Shown piece after piece: positions 18,031-26,486 of a DNA stretch of 64,000 bases; the first letter of the stretch is position 1, and every line of letters begins with the position of its first letter. Both the position numbers and the translations under genes were made by a program. This DNA comes from Flavobacterium sp. KMS (GTDB lineage Bacteria > Bacteroidota > Bacteroidia > Flavobacteriales > Flavobacteriaceae): assembly GCF_000813005.1 (NCBI RefSeq), contig NZ_JSYP01000008.1, positions 95,999 to 159,998 on the forward strand, read 5' to 3'. The notes under the pieces are model-generated. The model was not told where the DNA came from, did no database searches, and saw only the letters and a program-made list of their open reading frames with translations.

Positions 18031-18978
18031 TTATAACTTCTTAAGAATCTTCTGTAATACCAATTGTGCTGCGTACGTTCTGTTATTGGCTTGCTCGATT
18101 ACAATTGAATTTTCGCCATCTAAAACTTCATCGCTTACAATTACGTTACGACGAACAGGAAGACAATGCATGAATTTTCCGTTGTTGGTCAATGCCATTT
18201 TTTCGGCAGTAACTGTCCAATTTGGATCTGAATTAGTTACTTTTCCGTAATCATTAAAATTACTCCAGTTTTTTACATACACAAAATCGGCATTTTCAAA
18301 TGCTTTGTCCTGATCGTATTCTATTTTCGAATCCTTGGTAATTTCTGGACTTAGTTCATATCCTTCGGGATGTGTAATTACAAAGTCGACATTTTTTTTC
18401 ATTTGCATCATTTCTACAAATGAGTTAGCAACTGCTTGTGGCAAAGCCTTAGGATGTGGCGCCCAAGAAAGTACTACTTTTGGCTTGTGCTTAGTCTTAA
18501 ACTCTTCCATTGTAATAGCATCTGCCAAAGATTGCATTGGATGACGAACAGCACTTTCCATATTTACGATTGGAACTGTAGCGTATTTTAAGAATCCCGA
18601 GATAACGGTTTCTGCATAGTCTTTTTCTTTATCTAATAATCCTGCAAAGGCTCTAATAGCAATAATATCGCAGTATTGAGAAACTACTTCGGCAGCTTCT
18701 TTGATATGTTCTGAAGCTCCTGAGTTCATAATCGCTCCATCCTCAAACTCTAGCGTCCAGCCTTCGTTGGTAAAGTTCATTACCATTACGTTCATCCCTA
18801 AGTTTATAGCTGCTTTTTGAGTACTTAAACGTGTTCTTAAACTCGGATTAAAGAATAACATTCCTAAGGTTTTATTCTTACCCAGGTGTTGGTTTTTTAG
18901 TGGTTTTTTCTTGATTTTTAACGCACTCTTAACCCATTTTGATAATGAGTTGATATCTTGAATTGAAATATAGTTCAT
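18031..18978 (-). CDS. argF': N-succinyl/acetyl-ornithine carbamoyltransferase
   Basis: Transfers carbamoyl phosphate to an N-acylated ornithine. The 315 residues carry the carbamoyl-phosphate loop SLRTR (46-50), LSTQKAAINLGMNV and HCLPVRRNVIV. Overall it resembles the Bacteroides fragilis SOTCase (for example WAPHPKALPQAV, VITHPEGYELSPE). At the position that is Pro in B. fragilis SOTCase and Glu in Xanthomonas AOTCase, this protein has Ser89 (SGASEHIKEA), so a succinyl substrate is more likely than an acetyl one but is not proven. Ordinary ornithine is unlikely to be used. Operon neighbours are argB downstream and proB upstream. Confidence 0.92.
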   Translation of the reverse strand: MNYISIQDINSLSKWVKSALKIKKKPLKNQHLGKNKTLGMLFFNPSLRTRLSTQKAAINLGMNVMVMNFTNEGWTLEFEDGAIMNSGASEHIKEAAEVVSQYCDIIAIRAFAGLLDKEKDYAETVISGFLKYATVPIVNMESAVRHPMQSLADAITMEEFKTKHKPKVVLSWAPHPKALPQAVANSFVEMMQMKKNVDFVITHPEGYELSPEITKDSKIEYDQDKAFENADFVYVKNWSNFNDYGKVTNSDPNWTVTAEKMALTNNGKFMHCLPVRRNVIVSDEVLDGENSIVIEQANNRTYAAQLVLQKILKKL

Positions 18979-18984
18979 AATATA

Positions 18985-19347
18985 TTGTTTAATCGTTTTT
19001 TGTCTAATTGTTTAACCGAATGACCGATTAAGCAAATCAACATTTTTTAAGAATAGTATCTGTTTTTATCTGTGTCTTTGCCTTAGCAAATCCGCATCAT
19101 CCGCGTTCTTCTTTTGATAATCATCATAATTTGAATTAAAAATATAGTTTATGTTTTCTTTATTTATTGTTGTGTTTTTTGGACGCTGATTAAACTGATT
19201 CGCAATTGCGAAAACGCTGATAAAAACAGATTTCTTTTCTTTCTTATTATAATTTCTAAAAATCCGTATCATCCGTGTTCCTTTTTAATAATCATAATTC
19301 GAATTAAATAGATAGTTTGTCATTTAAACGAATAAACGATTAAACAA
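18985..19347. repeat. Composite repeat block in the argF'-proB spacer (379 bp without a gene)
   Basis: TTGTTTAATCG (18985-18995) pairs with CGATTAAACAA (19337-19347) across the whole spacer. A second copy of the right-hand word, CGATTAAGCAAATCAACAT, lies at about 19025. Inside, a roughly 60-bp direct repeat occurs at 19088-19150 and 19260-19318 (both with ATCCGnATCATCCGnGTTC). Between them is the palindrome TCGCAATTGCGA flanked by ACGCTGAT words. No open frame in it looks coding. Confidence 0.75.
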
Positions 19348-19357
19348 ATCAACATCT

Positions 19358-20119
19358 TTATACAATCTTGGTAAAAGGAATTTCATCCTTTAATGCTTTT
19401 AGAATAAAATTATCTTCTAGTCCGTTTACAATCCAGGTTTCGATATTTGCTGCTTTGGCGATTGCCGCTGCTTCAATTTTTGATTGCATTCCTCCTGTTC
19501 CGTGTGACGATTTAGATTCTCCTATTTCTTTTTCTAAAAGCCGCAGATCATTTACTAAAGTTATCGTTTCTGGCACTTCATTATGTATAGATTCTTTCGT
19601 GTAAATTCCGCTTGTATTTGTGGCAATTATCAAGATATCTACATTTAATAAAACTGCCGTTAATGCTGCTAATTTATCGTTATCTCCAAACTGAATTTCG
19701 TCGGTTGCAACGGTATCATTTTCGTTGATAATCGGAATGTAATTATTCTCGACCAAAACATTAATTGTGTTTACAATATTGATTTTGGATTGTTCTTTTT
19801 CGAAATCTGAATAGGATAACAAACATTGCGAAGTCAGCAATCCCAAATCACTGAAGTTCTCATGGAAAATCCGCATTAAATGAGGTTGTCCGATCGATGC
19901 CAAAGCTTGTTTTACAATAATCTCTTTGCCTTTGCTCTCTAATTTCACAAATTGTTTCGCCGCTGCAATAGCTCCGGAACTTACAATTACAAATTCGTAT
20001 TTGTCATTTAAAGCAGCAATTTGCATTCCAATATCTTCAATCTTTCCTCTGGAAATATGATTGGTTTCTTTGGTTAGTGTATTGCTTCCTATTTTTAATA
20101 AAATCCTTTTTTTAGTCAT
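19358..20119 (-). CDS. proB: Glutamate 5-kinase, short form without PUA domain
   Basis: First step of proline synthesis: ATP-dependent phosphorylation of glutamate. The 253 residues cover the amino acid kinase domain only: KIGSNTLTK, IVSSGAIAAAKQ, LSYSDFE, INENDTVATDEIQFGDNDKLAA and GTGGMQSKIEAAAIA. The C-terminal PUA domain of the E. coli enzyme (367 residues) is absent, as in many Bacteroidota. It precedes argF' and follows proA in the transcript, so proline and arginine genes share one mRNA, though a 263-bp repeat-rich spacer separates it from proA. Confidence 0.95.
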   Translation of the reverse strand: MTKKRILLKIGSNTLTKETNHISRGKIEDIGMQIAALNDKYEFVIVSSGAIAAAKQFVKLESKGKEIIVKQALASIGQPHLMRIFHENFSDLGLLTSQCLLSYSDFEKEQSKINIVNTINVLVENNYIPIINENDTVATDEIQFGDNDKLAALTAVLLNVDILIIATNTSGIYTKESIHNEVPETITLVNDLRLLEKEIGESKSSHGTGGMQSKIEAAAIAKAANIETWIVNGLEDNFILKALKDEIPFTKIV

Positions 20120-20152
20120 TTTTTTTAAGTGGCTAAGGTTCTGAGTTACTAT

Positions 20153-20333
20153 CCCGAAGCCTCGGGACTAAGTTTTTATATTGTAAACGTTTTACCGCAA
20201 AGGGCGCAAGGTTTTATATTCTGTTTGTGTTTACAAACGCTGAGTTCGCAAAGCTATATCTATAGTTAAATTCCAAATTTTAAAATCCAAATTCCAACAA
20301 TCGAGAATCATTAATCTATCCCGAAGCCTCGGG
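20153..20333. repeat. Two palindrome copies and word repeats in the proB-proA spacer
   Basis: CCCGAAGCCTCGGG occurs at 20153-20166 and 20320-20333, both preceded by CTAT and followed by ACT. Between them lie GTAAACG...ACCGCAAAGGGCGCAAGG...CGCTGAGTTCGCAAAGC and an AATTCCAAATTTTAAAATCC stretch that is close to self-complementary. After the second copy comes ATTCTAAGAATCTAAG. No coding frame is seen in the 263 bp. Confidence 0.7.
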
Positions 20334-20382
20334 ACTTAAATTCTAAGAATCTAAGATAGTCTAACAATCTAAGAAGTCTAAA

Positions 20383-21579
20383 TTACCTAATTTGCCCTTC
20401 TCCGTAAATATACCACTTATTGGTAACCAGATGTTGCAATCCGATTGGTCCTCGCTGATGTAATTTATCTGTGCTTATGGCTAATTCTCCGCCTAAACCA
20501 AGTTGTCCTCCATCGGTAAATCGAGTTGATGCATTATGATAAACTGCTGCCGCATCTATAGATTCCATAAATTCCTGAGCAACATCATTATTTCTTGTAA
20601 TAATCGCAGCCGAATGTCCGCCACAATACTTATTTATTTTTGCAATAGCATCTTGTTCTGAATCGATTGTTCCTAATACAATTTTATAATCAAGAAACTC
20701 TTCATACCAAATATCTTCATCTTTCAAAACACTTGTATTCGCAAAAGATTCTAATGTTTTATCTACAATAATCTCAACTTTCGATTCGCCTAGTTCTTCT
20801 ATTAAAATGGCTAGAAAACCTTCAAAATTTGGTAATCGTGAATCTACCAAAACTTTATCTACAGCATTACAAGCTGAGATTTTGGATGTTTTTGCATTCA
20901 GAATTACTTTTAGAGCAATATCTGTATTTGCTTCTTTATGAACGTAAACAAAATTATTTCCCCGTCCGCTTACGATTACGGGACAAGTAGCATGCGCTTT
21001 TACAAACTCTATTAATTTTTCGCCTCCACGTGGTACAATTAAATCTACTTTTTGTGTTGGTTTTTCTAAAAAAGCTTGTGTTTCTTCTCGAGTGAAACTT
21101 AGATATTCCACCCACTCTGTCGAAACATTATTTTCTGCTAAAGCCTGATGCCATAAACTCACAATCTTTAAATTAGATTTTAATGCTTCTTTTCCGCCTT
21201 TTAGCAAAATTTTATTTCCTGATTTAAAGGCAATTCCACCAGCTTCGATAGTTACATCGGGTCTTGATTCGTAAATAATCAATATCGTACCAAAAGCTGC
21301 TGTTTTATTACTGACTTTAATTCCGTTATCGTGTACAAAATGAAACCTTTCCACGCCAACTGGATCTTCCTGAGAAGCTAATTGATTCAATGATAAAATC
21401 ATTTCGTCAATCTTGGCGTTATCTACTTTTAAACGTTCTTCCATTGCTAGATCTTCGCCATTGTAAGCGGCTAAATCAGCTTGATTCGTCAGAATAATTT
21501 GGTTTCTTTCCTCCTCGACAAGCTTTGCCATCGAGAGTAAAACCAAATTTCGCTTTTCAATTGATAAATGGTGGTTCAT
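20383..21579 (-). CDS. proA: Glutamate-5-semialdehyde dehydrogenase (gamma-glutamyl phosphate reductase)
   Basis: NADPH-dependent reduction of glutamyl-5-phosphate to the semialdehyde, second step of proline synthesis. The 398 residues have the ALDH-fold signatures of ProA: FGTILIIYESRPDVTIEAG, LKGGKEA, LIVPRGGEKLI, SKISACNAVDKVLVDS with the catalytic Cys, and GLGGELAISTDKLHQRGP. The start ATG at 21579 gives the expected N-terminus. It follows two unknown membrane-protein genes and precedes proB. Both Pro enzymes are intact, so the pathway up to the cyclising pyrroline carboxylate is complete here; proC is not in the window. Confidence 0.96.
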   Translation of the reverse strand: MNHHLSIEKRNLVLLSMAKLVEEERNQIILTNQADLAAYNGEDLAMEERLKVDNAKIDEMILSLNQLASQEDPVGVERFHFVHDNGIKVSNKTAAFGTILIIYESRPDVTIEAGGIAFKSGNKILLKGGKEALKSNLKIVSLWHQALAENNVSTEWVEYLSFTREETQAFLEKPTQKVDLIVPRGGEKLIEFVKAHATCPVIVSGRGNNFVYVHKEANTDIALKVILNAKTSKISACNAVDKVLVDSRLPNFEGFLAILIEELGESKVEIIVDKTLESFANTSVLKDEDIWYEEFLDYKIVLGTIDSEQDAIAKINKYCGGHSAAIITRNNDVAQEFMESIDAAAVYHNASTRFTDGGQLGLGGELAISTDKLHQRGPIGLQHLVTNKWYIYGEGQIR

Positions 21580-21611
21580 AATTTTTGTAGTTGGTTGTTT
21601 TTGGTTGTTTT

Positions 21612-21959
21612 CTAAAATCTAGTTTGTGTTGAGAGATATAAATCTGCGTATAAAACTCCATAATAAAATAAAATATTTACTACTATCCATACTCTCCTTT
21701 TTATACTATTATCCGAGGAAAAATAAATTCTTGAAATCTGCATTATCAATATTATAACAGAAGATAATCCAATTAAAAAATATACAAAAAAAAGAATTAG
21801 GTTTATCATTTCTATATGCTTCCAAATAACAAACAAACTTTGAAAGCTACTAATTAAAATCGCCCAAAAAATGATAATCAAATATGCTAATGATTGATAT
21901 TTGAGAAACAAATCTGAAATCAAAAAATTATTGTTCATGTTCTTTAATTTTAAATCCAT
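21612..21959 (-). CDS. Small membrane protein of unknown function in the arg operon
   Basis: 115 residues with three to four hydrophobic helices (YLIIIFWAILISSFQSLFVIW, LILFFVYFLIGLSSVIILIM, IVVNILFYYGVLYADLYL) and a basic KRRVW before the last helix. It overlaps the preceding gene (21928-22437) by 32 bp, or 11 bp if the ATG at 21938 is the true start. No family recognised. It is part of a two-gene insertion between argD and proA; both proteins look like a membrane pair and have no obvious link to amino acid synthesis. Confidence 0.65.
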   Translation of the reverse strand: MDLKLKNMNNNFLISDLFLKYQSLAYLIIIFWAILISSFQSLFVIWKHIEMINLILFFVYFLIGLSSVIILIMQISRIYFSSDNSIKRRVWIVVNILFYYGVLYADLYLSTQTRF

Positions 21960-22437
21960 AAACTATTTTTTTTGGCTCATTTTCCTTTACTAAATTATAT
22001 TTTTTAGCTAAAGCATTTTCTTCATTAGGCTGAACTTTATCTTCTTTCAATTTATAGGTGAATATTAAAGAATCATAACATTTACAACCTATTTCTTTCT
22101 CAATCAAAGGTGCGTATTTATTAATTTTTTCTTTAATAAAAGAATCACTTTTAATTTCTGAAAGTTCAATTTTAAAATTATCTAAAGAATCTAGCTTTAG
22201 ATTCTCGCAATCTCTCAAATACCATAAACTAGGTTCATTATTATAAGTATCAATCTCTATGTCTTCTTGTTCATTGATTTCATTTTGCATTCTTCCTAAA
22301 ACTTTTTCAAGTCCAGCAGAAGGAATATATTCAGGGGCTCTTCTCATTCCCCACGCAAATGGATTCAGAAAAAGCAACATTGGTAGTAAAACACTAATTA
22401 CCAATACAACGCCCCAAATATTCTTTAATACTTTCAT
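21928..22437 (-). CDS. Single-pass membrane-anchored protein of unknown function in the arg operon
   Basis: 169 residues. An N-terminal signal-anchor (NIWGVVLVISVLLPMLLFLNPFAW) is followed by a charged soluble domain of about 135 residues with two nearby cysteines (EIGCKCYDS). Its ATG abuts the argD stop codon (22438), so it is translated from the arg mRNA. It overlaps the small membrane protein gene downstream. Nothing like a known arginine enzyme is visible. It might be an accessory cargo gene captured by the operon. Confidence 0.7.
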   Translation of the reverse strand: MKVLKNIWGVVLVISVLLPMLLFLNPFAWGMRRAPEYIPSAGLEKVLGRMQNEINEQEDIEIDTYNNEPSLWYLRDCENLKLDSLDNFKIELSEIKSDSFIKEKINKYAPLIEKEIGCKCYDSLIFTYKLKEDKVQPNEENALAKKYNLVKENEPKKIVYGFKIKEHEQ

Positions 22438-23577
22438 TTAATATTGAAGCTCTTCTAAACTTTCTTTTAATGCAACGATAAAGGTATCAATATCAGATTT
22501 CTTCACAGTTAATGGCGGCAAAATTCTCAATAGATTTTTGTTGTTGGCACTTCCTGTAAAAATGTGCTTTTCGGTAATTAATTTTTTACGAAGCGGACCA
22601 ATTTCAAAATCGAATTCTACACCAAGCATTAATCCTTTTCCTTTTACTTGTTTAATTTGAGAAACTTGCTTGATTTGCTCAAAAAAGTAAGCAGAAACTT
22701 CGTTTACATTATCCTGTAATTTCAATTTTTCGATTACATCCAGAACCGCAATTCCTGCGGCACAAGACAAATGGCTTCCTCCAAAAGTAGTTCCTAATAA
22801 TCCGAAACTAGCTTCAAATTCCGGCGAAATCAAAATGGCTCCAACTGGAAATCCATTCCCCATTCCTTTTGCAACCGAAATAATATCGGCTTTTATATTG
22901 TGATGTTGGTACGCAAAAAACTTTCCGCTTCTTCCATAACCAGATTGTACTTCGTCTAAAATTAAAACTGCACCGTATTTTTTACAAGCTTTTTCTAAAG
23001 CCTGAAAAAACTCAGTTGTTCCTTCATCTAAACCTCCTACTCCTTGAATTCCTTCAATAATTACACTCGAAACATCTCCTTTTGCTAGTTCAGCTTCTAC
23101 TAATTCGATATTATTAAGAGGTAAAAAAGTAACAACTTGTTGTGCATTTATTGGAGCTACAATTTTTTTATTGTCTGTAACTGCAACTGCTGCCGAAGTT
23201 CTTCCGTGAAAAGAATTATCAAAAGCTACAACTCTTGATTTTCCGTTATGGAATGAAGCTAGTTTCAAAGCATTTTCATTCGCCTCAGCTCCTGAACTAC
23301 ATAAAAACAGTTCATAATCTTCTAATCCAGAAAGTTTCCCTAATTTTTCAGCTAATTCTACCTGCAAAGGATTCTGAATTGCATTGGAATAAAAACCTAA
23401 ATTATCTAATTGATTTTTAAGTTTTGCTACATAATCTGGTTGTGTGTGTCCAATAGAAATTACCCCATGTCCACTATATAAATCTAAATACTCTACTCCG
23501 TTATTATCTGTAATAGTACAATCTAATGCTTTTACAGGTGTTATGTCATAAAGTGGGTATACGTTAAATAAGTTCAT
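22438..23577 (-). CDS. argD: Acetylornithine (succinylornithine) aminotransferase
   Basis: PLP-dependent class III aminotransferase that converts N-acylglutamate semialdehyde to N-acylornithine. The 379 residues are complete: LYSGHGVISIGH, LCSSGAEANENALKLA, SFHGRTSAA, LILDEVQSGYGRSGKFFAYQ, DIISVAKGMGNGFPVGA with the PLP lysine, and TTFGGSHLSCAAG. It lies between argC and the two unknown membrane genes. Tolerance for N-succinyl substrates is expected from the carbamoyltransferase type encoded in the same operon. Confidence 0.95.
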   Translation of the reverse strand: MNLFNVYPLYDITPVKALDCTITDNNGVEYLDLYSGHGVISIGHTQPDYVAKLKNQLDNLGFYSNAIQNPLQVELAEKLGKLSGLEDYELFLCSSGAEANENALKLASFHNGKSRVVAFDNSFHGRTSAAVAVTDNKKIVAPINAQQVVTFLPLNNIELVEAELAKGDVSSVIIEGIQGVGGLDEGTTEFFQALEKACKKYGAVLILDEVQSGYGRSGKFFAYQHHNIKADIISVAKGMGNGFPVGAILISPEFEASFGLLGTTFGGSHLSCAAGIAVLDVIEKLKLQDNVNEVSAYFFEQIKQVSQIKQVKGKGLMLGVEFDFEIGPLRKKLITEKHIFTGSANNKNLLRILPPLTVKKSDIDTFIVALKESLEELQY

Positions 23578-23641
23578 TCTTTTAATTATTTAAAGATTTA
23601 AAAATTGAATAATTTAAAGATTCTGCGAGATGAATTAATTA

Positions 23642-23677
23642 AAAAGATTAAACTTTGAAATAATTTTTTAATCTTTT
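23642..23677. repeat. Inverted repeat in the argC-argD spacer
   Basis: AAAAGATTAAA (23642-23652) pairs with TTTAATCTTTT (23667-23677) over a 14-nt loop, in a spacer rich in TTTAAAGATT words. Confidence 0.7.
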
Positions 23678-23700
23678 AATTCTTAAATCTTTCAATTTCT

Positions 23701-24678
23701 TTAAAATCCGCTTGGTTTCAAATGTAAACCTGTCGTTTCTGGTAACCCAAACATTAAATTCATGTTTTGAATTGCTTGCCCAGAAGCTCCCTTGGTTAGG
23801 TTATCGATTATTGAAGTAATCAATATCCGGTTTCCACTTTTCGTTAAGCTTATAATACATTTGTTCGTTTGTACCACCTGTTTCATATTGATATTGGTAG
23901 TCGTTACGGTTACAAACGGTTCGTTTTTATAAAAATCTTCGTATTTCGTTACGATTTCATCTAAACTTTCTTCGACAGTTGTATATAAAGTTGCAAAAAT
24001 TCCTCTTGCAAAATCTCCTCTGTTCGGAATAAACAACAATTCGTTTGAATAATCTGCCTGCAATTGATTTATACTTTGGTTTATCTCTCCCAAATGCTGA
24101 TGATCAAATGCTTTGTAATGTGACATATTACTTAATCTCCAACTAAAGTGTGTCGTTTCTGAAGGATTTACTCCAGCTCCTGTACTTCCTGTTATTGCAT
24201 TAATATGTACATCATTATTTAAAAGCTCATTCTTTGCCAATGGTAATAATGCCAGTTGAATTGCTGTTGCGAAACAACCTGGATTAGCAATAAATTGTGC
24301 TTTTTTGATAGCGGTTTTATTCAGTTCTGGTAAACCATAAATGAATTCCTTTCCATCAAAATTGGCATCTTTGTTTAATCTGAAATCATTTCCTAAATCA
24401 ATAATTTTAGTATGACCCGCAAATTCATTTTCTTTAAGAAACGAAATCGATCTTCCGTGACCTAAACATAAAAATAACACATTTACGTCTGGATTAAGAA
24501 CATCTGTAAAATCCATTTCGATATCTCCCAATAAATCGTGATGCGCTACATGAAGTGGCTTTCCAGCATTGGTTGTACTGTATACAAAATCGATGTTTAC
24601 ATTAGGATGATACATCAATATTCTTATCAATTCACCAGCTGTATAGCCTGAACCACCAATTATTCCAACATTAATCAT
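23701..24678 (-). CDS. argC: N-acetyl-gamma-glutamyl-phosphate reductase
   Basis: NADPH-dependent reductase of the N-acylglutamyl-phosphate. The 325 residues contain IIGGSGYTAGELIRIL (Rossmann loop), FLCLGHGRS, the catalytic FIANPGCFATAIQLALLPL with the active-site Cys, and the family signature region GSTGAGVNPSETTHFSWR. Its start overlaps the argG stop by 8 bp, indicating translational coupling. It is slightly shorter than proteobacterial ArgC (about 334). Confidence 0.96.
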   Translation of the reverse strand: MINVGIIGGSGYTAGELIRILMYHPNVNIDFVYSTTNAGKPLHVAHHDLLGDIEMDFTDVLNPDVNVLFLCLGHGRSISFLKENEFAGHTKIIDLGNDFRLNKDANFDGKEFIYGLPELNKTAIKKAQFIANPGCFATAIQLALLPLAKNELLNNDVHINAITGSTGAGVNPSETTHFSWRLSNMSHYKAFDHQHLGEINQSINQLQADYSNELLFIPNRGDFARGIFATLYTTVEESLDEIVTKYEDFYKNEPFVTVTTTNINMKQVVQTNKCIISLTKSGNRILITSIIDNLTKGASGQAIQNMNLMFGLPETTGLHLKPSGF

Positions 24679-25864
24679 AGTCTAAGTGATTTACAGATGA
24701 AAATATATTTTGAGCATTTCCTAAAATCTTAATAAACCCTTTAGCATCGTCTGATGTCCATGCATTATTCATTTCTCCGTATTGACCAAATCCTGTATTC
24801 ATTAAATCATTATCTGATTCGATTCCGTCAAGCGAAAAATGATATGGTTTAAGCGAAACAGTTACAACTCCATTAACCGTTTTTTGCGTGTCTTGTAAAA
24901 ATGTTTCGATGTTACGCATTACTGGATCTAAAAACTGACCTTCGTGAAATAACATTCCGTACCAGTTTCCTAATTGCTCTTTCCAATATTGTTGCCATTT
25001 ACCAAGTGTATGTTTCTCTAATAAATGGTGTGCTTTGATGATAATTAACGGCGCAGCAGCTTCAAATCCTACTCTTCCTTTAATACCTATAATAGTATCA
25101 CCTACGTGAATATCTCTACCAATTGCATATGCATTTGCTAATTTCTCTAGTGCTACAATATTATTTGATGGTTTATCTGTTTTACCATTTATTCCAACTA
25201 ATTCTCCTTGCTCAAAATGTAAAGTCACTTTTTCTTCACCTTCTTTTTGCAATTGCGAAGGATATGCTTCACTAGGTAATGGTGTACCAGAAGTTAAAGT
25301 TTCTTTTCCTCCTACACTTGTTCCCCAAAGTCCTTTATTGATAGAATATTGTGCTTTTTCCCAAGAATAATGAACGCCATTTTTAGACAAATAATCTACT
25401 TCTTCTTGTCTTGACAATTTTAAATCTCTAATTGGAGTAATTATTTCAATCTCTGGAGCAATTGTCTGGAAAATTAAATCAAATCTAATTTGGTCATTTC
25501 CTGCTCCTGTACTTCCGTGTGCAATTGCCTCTGCTCCTACTTTCTTAGCATATTTTATTGCTTCAATAGCTTGAAAAACACGCTCAGCACTTACAGATAA
25601 TGGATAGGTATTGTTTTTTAATACATTTCCAAAAATCAAATATTTTATAGCTTTATCATAATACTTATCTACGATGGTAAGATTTGCATGTTGTGCACTT
25701 CCTAATTCGTAAGCTCTTTCTTCAATAGCATTTAATTCTTCTTCATCGAAACCTCCTGTATTAATAAGTACAGTGTGGACTTCATATCCTTTTTCATTTT
25801 TTAAATATTTAAGGCAATACGAAGTATCTAATCCTCCGCTATAAGCTAATACAACTTTTTTCAT
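24671..25864 (-). CDS. argG: Argininosuccinate synthase
   Basis: ATP-dependent ligation of citrulline and aspartate. The 397 residues begin MKKVVLAYSGGLDTSYCLKYL with the PP-loop AYSGGLDTS. Other signatures are HGSTGAGNDQIRFD, SAERVFQA and KGRVGFEAAAPLII. It follows the GNAT gene after only 4 bp and overlaps argC by 8 bp. Length corresponds to the shorter ArgG type. Confidence 0.96.
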   Translation of the reverse strand: MKKVVLAYSGGLDTSYCLKYLKNEKGYEVHTVLINTGGFDEEELNAIEERAYELGSAQHANLTIVDKYYDKAIKYLIFGNVLKNNTYPLSVSAERVFQAIEAIKYAKKVGAEAIAHGSTGAGNDQIRFDLIFQTIAPEIEIITPIRDLKLSRQEEVDYLSKNGVHYSWEKAQYSINKGLWGTSVGGKETLTSGTPLPSEAYPSQLQKEGEEKVTLHFEQGELVGINGKTDKPSNNIVALEKLANAYAIGRDIHVGDTIIGIKGRVGFEAAAPLIIIKAHHLLEKHTLGKWQQYWKEQLGNWYGMLFHEGQFLDPVMRNIETFLQDTQKTVNGVVTVSLKPYHFSLDGIESDNDLMNTGFGQYGEMNNAWTSDDAKGFIKILGNAQNIFSSVNHLDYD

Positions 25865-25868
25865 AATT

Positions 25869-26486
25869 TTATTTTTTTAAGAAAAGGGCTTGTTTAATTG
25901 ATTTTAATCTATTGAGTACTTTTACATTAAAAGGATGTTTTGGCGGATCCTTTTGTTTTTCTTTTGGATCATACAACATTCCTGTACATAAGCACATTTT
26001 ATTTTCTTTACTTTTTAATATTTCATAATTCGTACAAGTTTTGCAACCTGCCCAAAAGCTTGGATCACTTGTAAGTTCTGAAAAAGGAACTGGTTTGTAT
26101 CCTAAATCTGAATTAATTTTCATTACTGCCAAACCAGTTGTGATTCCAAATATTTTAGCATCTGGAAATTTTTCTAATGAGTAATCAAAAACCTTAGATT
26201 TAATTTTTTTGGCTAAACCTAAATTTCTGTAATCTGGATGTACTATCAAACCAGAATGAGCCACAAATTTGCCATGTTGCCAACTTTCGATATAGCAAAA
26301 ACCTGCAAATTTACCATCTACCAAAGCAATCAATGCATCTCTGTTCTCCATTTTTTTCTGGATATATTCAGGAGTTCTTTTGGCAATTCCGGTACCTCTC
26401 AATAAGGCAGACGACTCTATAGTATCGCATATTTCTTGCGCATATTTATAATGTTCTTCTTGTGTTACAACAATAGAGATCTTCAT
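25869..26486 (-). CDS. GNAT N-acyltransferase, candidate N-acylglutamate synthase of arginine synthesis
   Basis: First gene of the arg operon, 205 residues from the ATG at 26486 (MKISIVVTQEEHYKYAQEIC). A longer in-frame start at 26594 is unlikely because it adds a hydrophobic tail encoded within the leader RNA. The GNAT acetyl-CoA motif is SGLIVHPDYRNLGLAKKIK (79-97). The C-terminus carries two cysteine pairs, C148/C151 and C165/C167 (GCKTC...CLC), as in a metal site, then a positively charged end. No other argA or argJ is in the cluster, so by position it is the likely enzyme that acylates glutamate, with acetyl-CoA or succinyl-CoA. Activity is inferred, not seen. Confidence 0.85.
   Translation of the reverse strand: MKISIVVTQEEHYKYAQEICDTIESSALLRGTGIAKRTPEYIQKKMENRDALIALVDGKFAGFCYIESWQHGKFVAHSGLIVHPDYRNLGLAKKIKSKVFDYSLEKFPDAKIFGITTGLAVMKINSDLGYKPVPFSELTSDPSFWAGCKTCTNYEILKSKENKMCLCTGMLYDPKEKQKDPPKHPFNVKVLNRLKSIKQALFLKK

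Noticed and set aside
19066..19272. 68-codon minus-strand frame in the argF'-proB spacer
   Set aside because: It is composed of the direct-repeat words and has no coding character.
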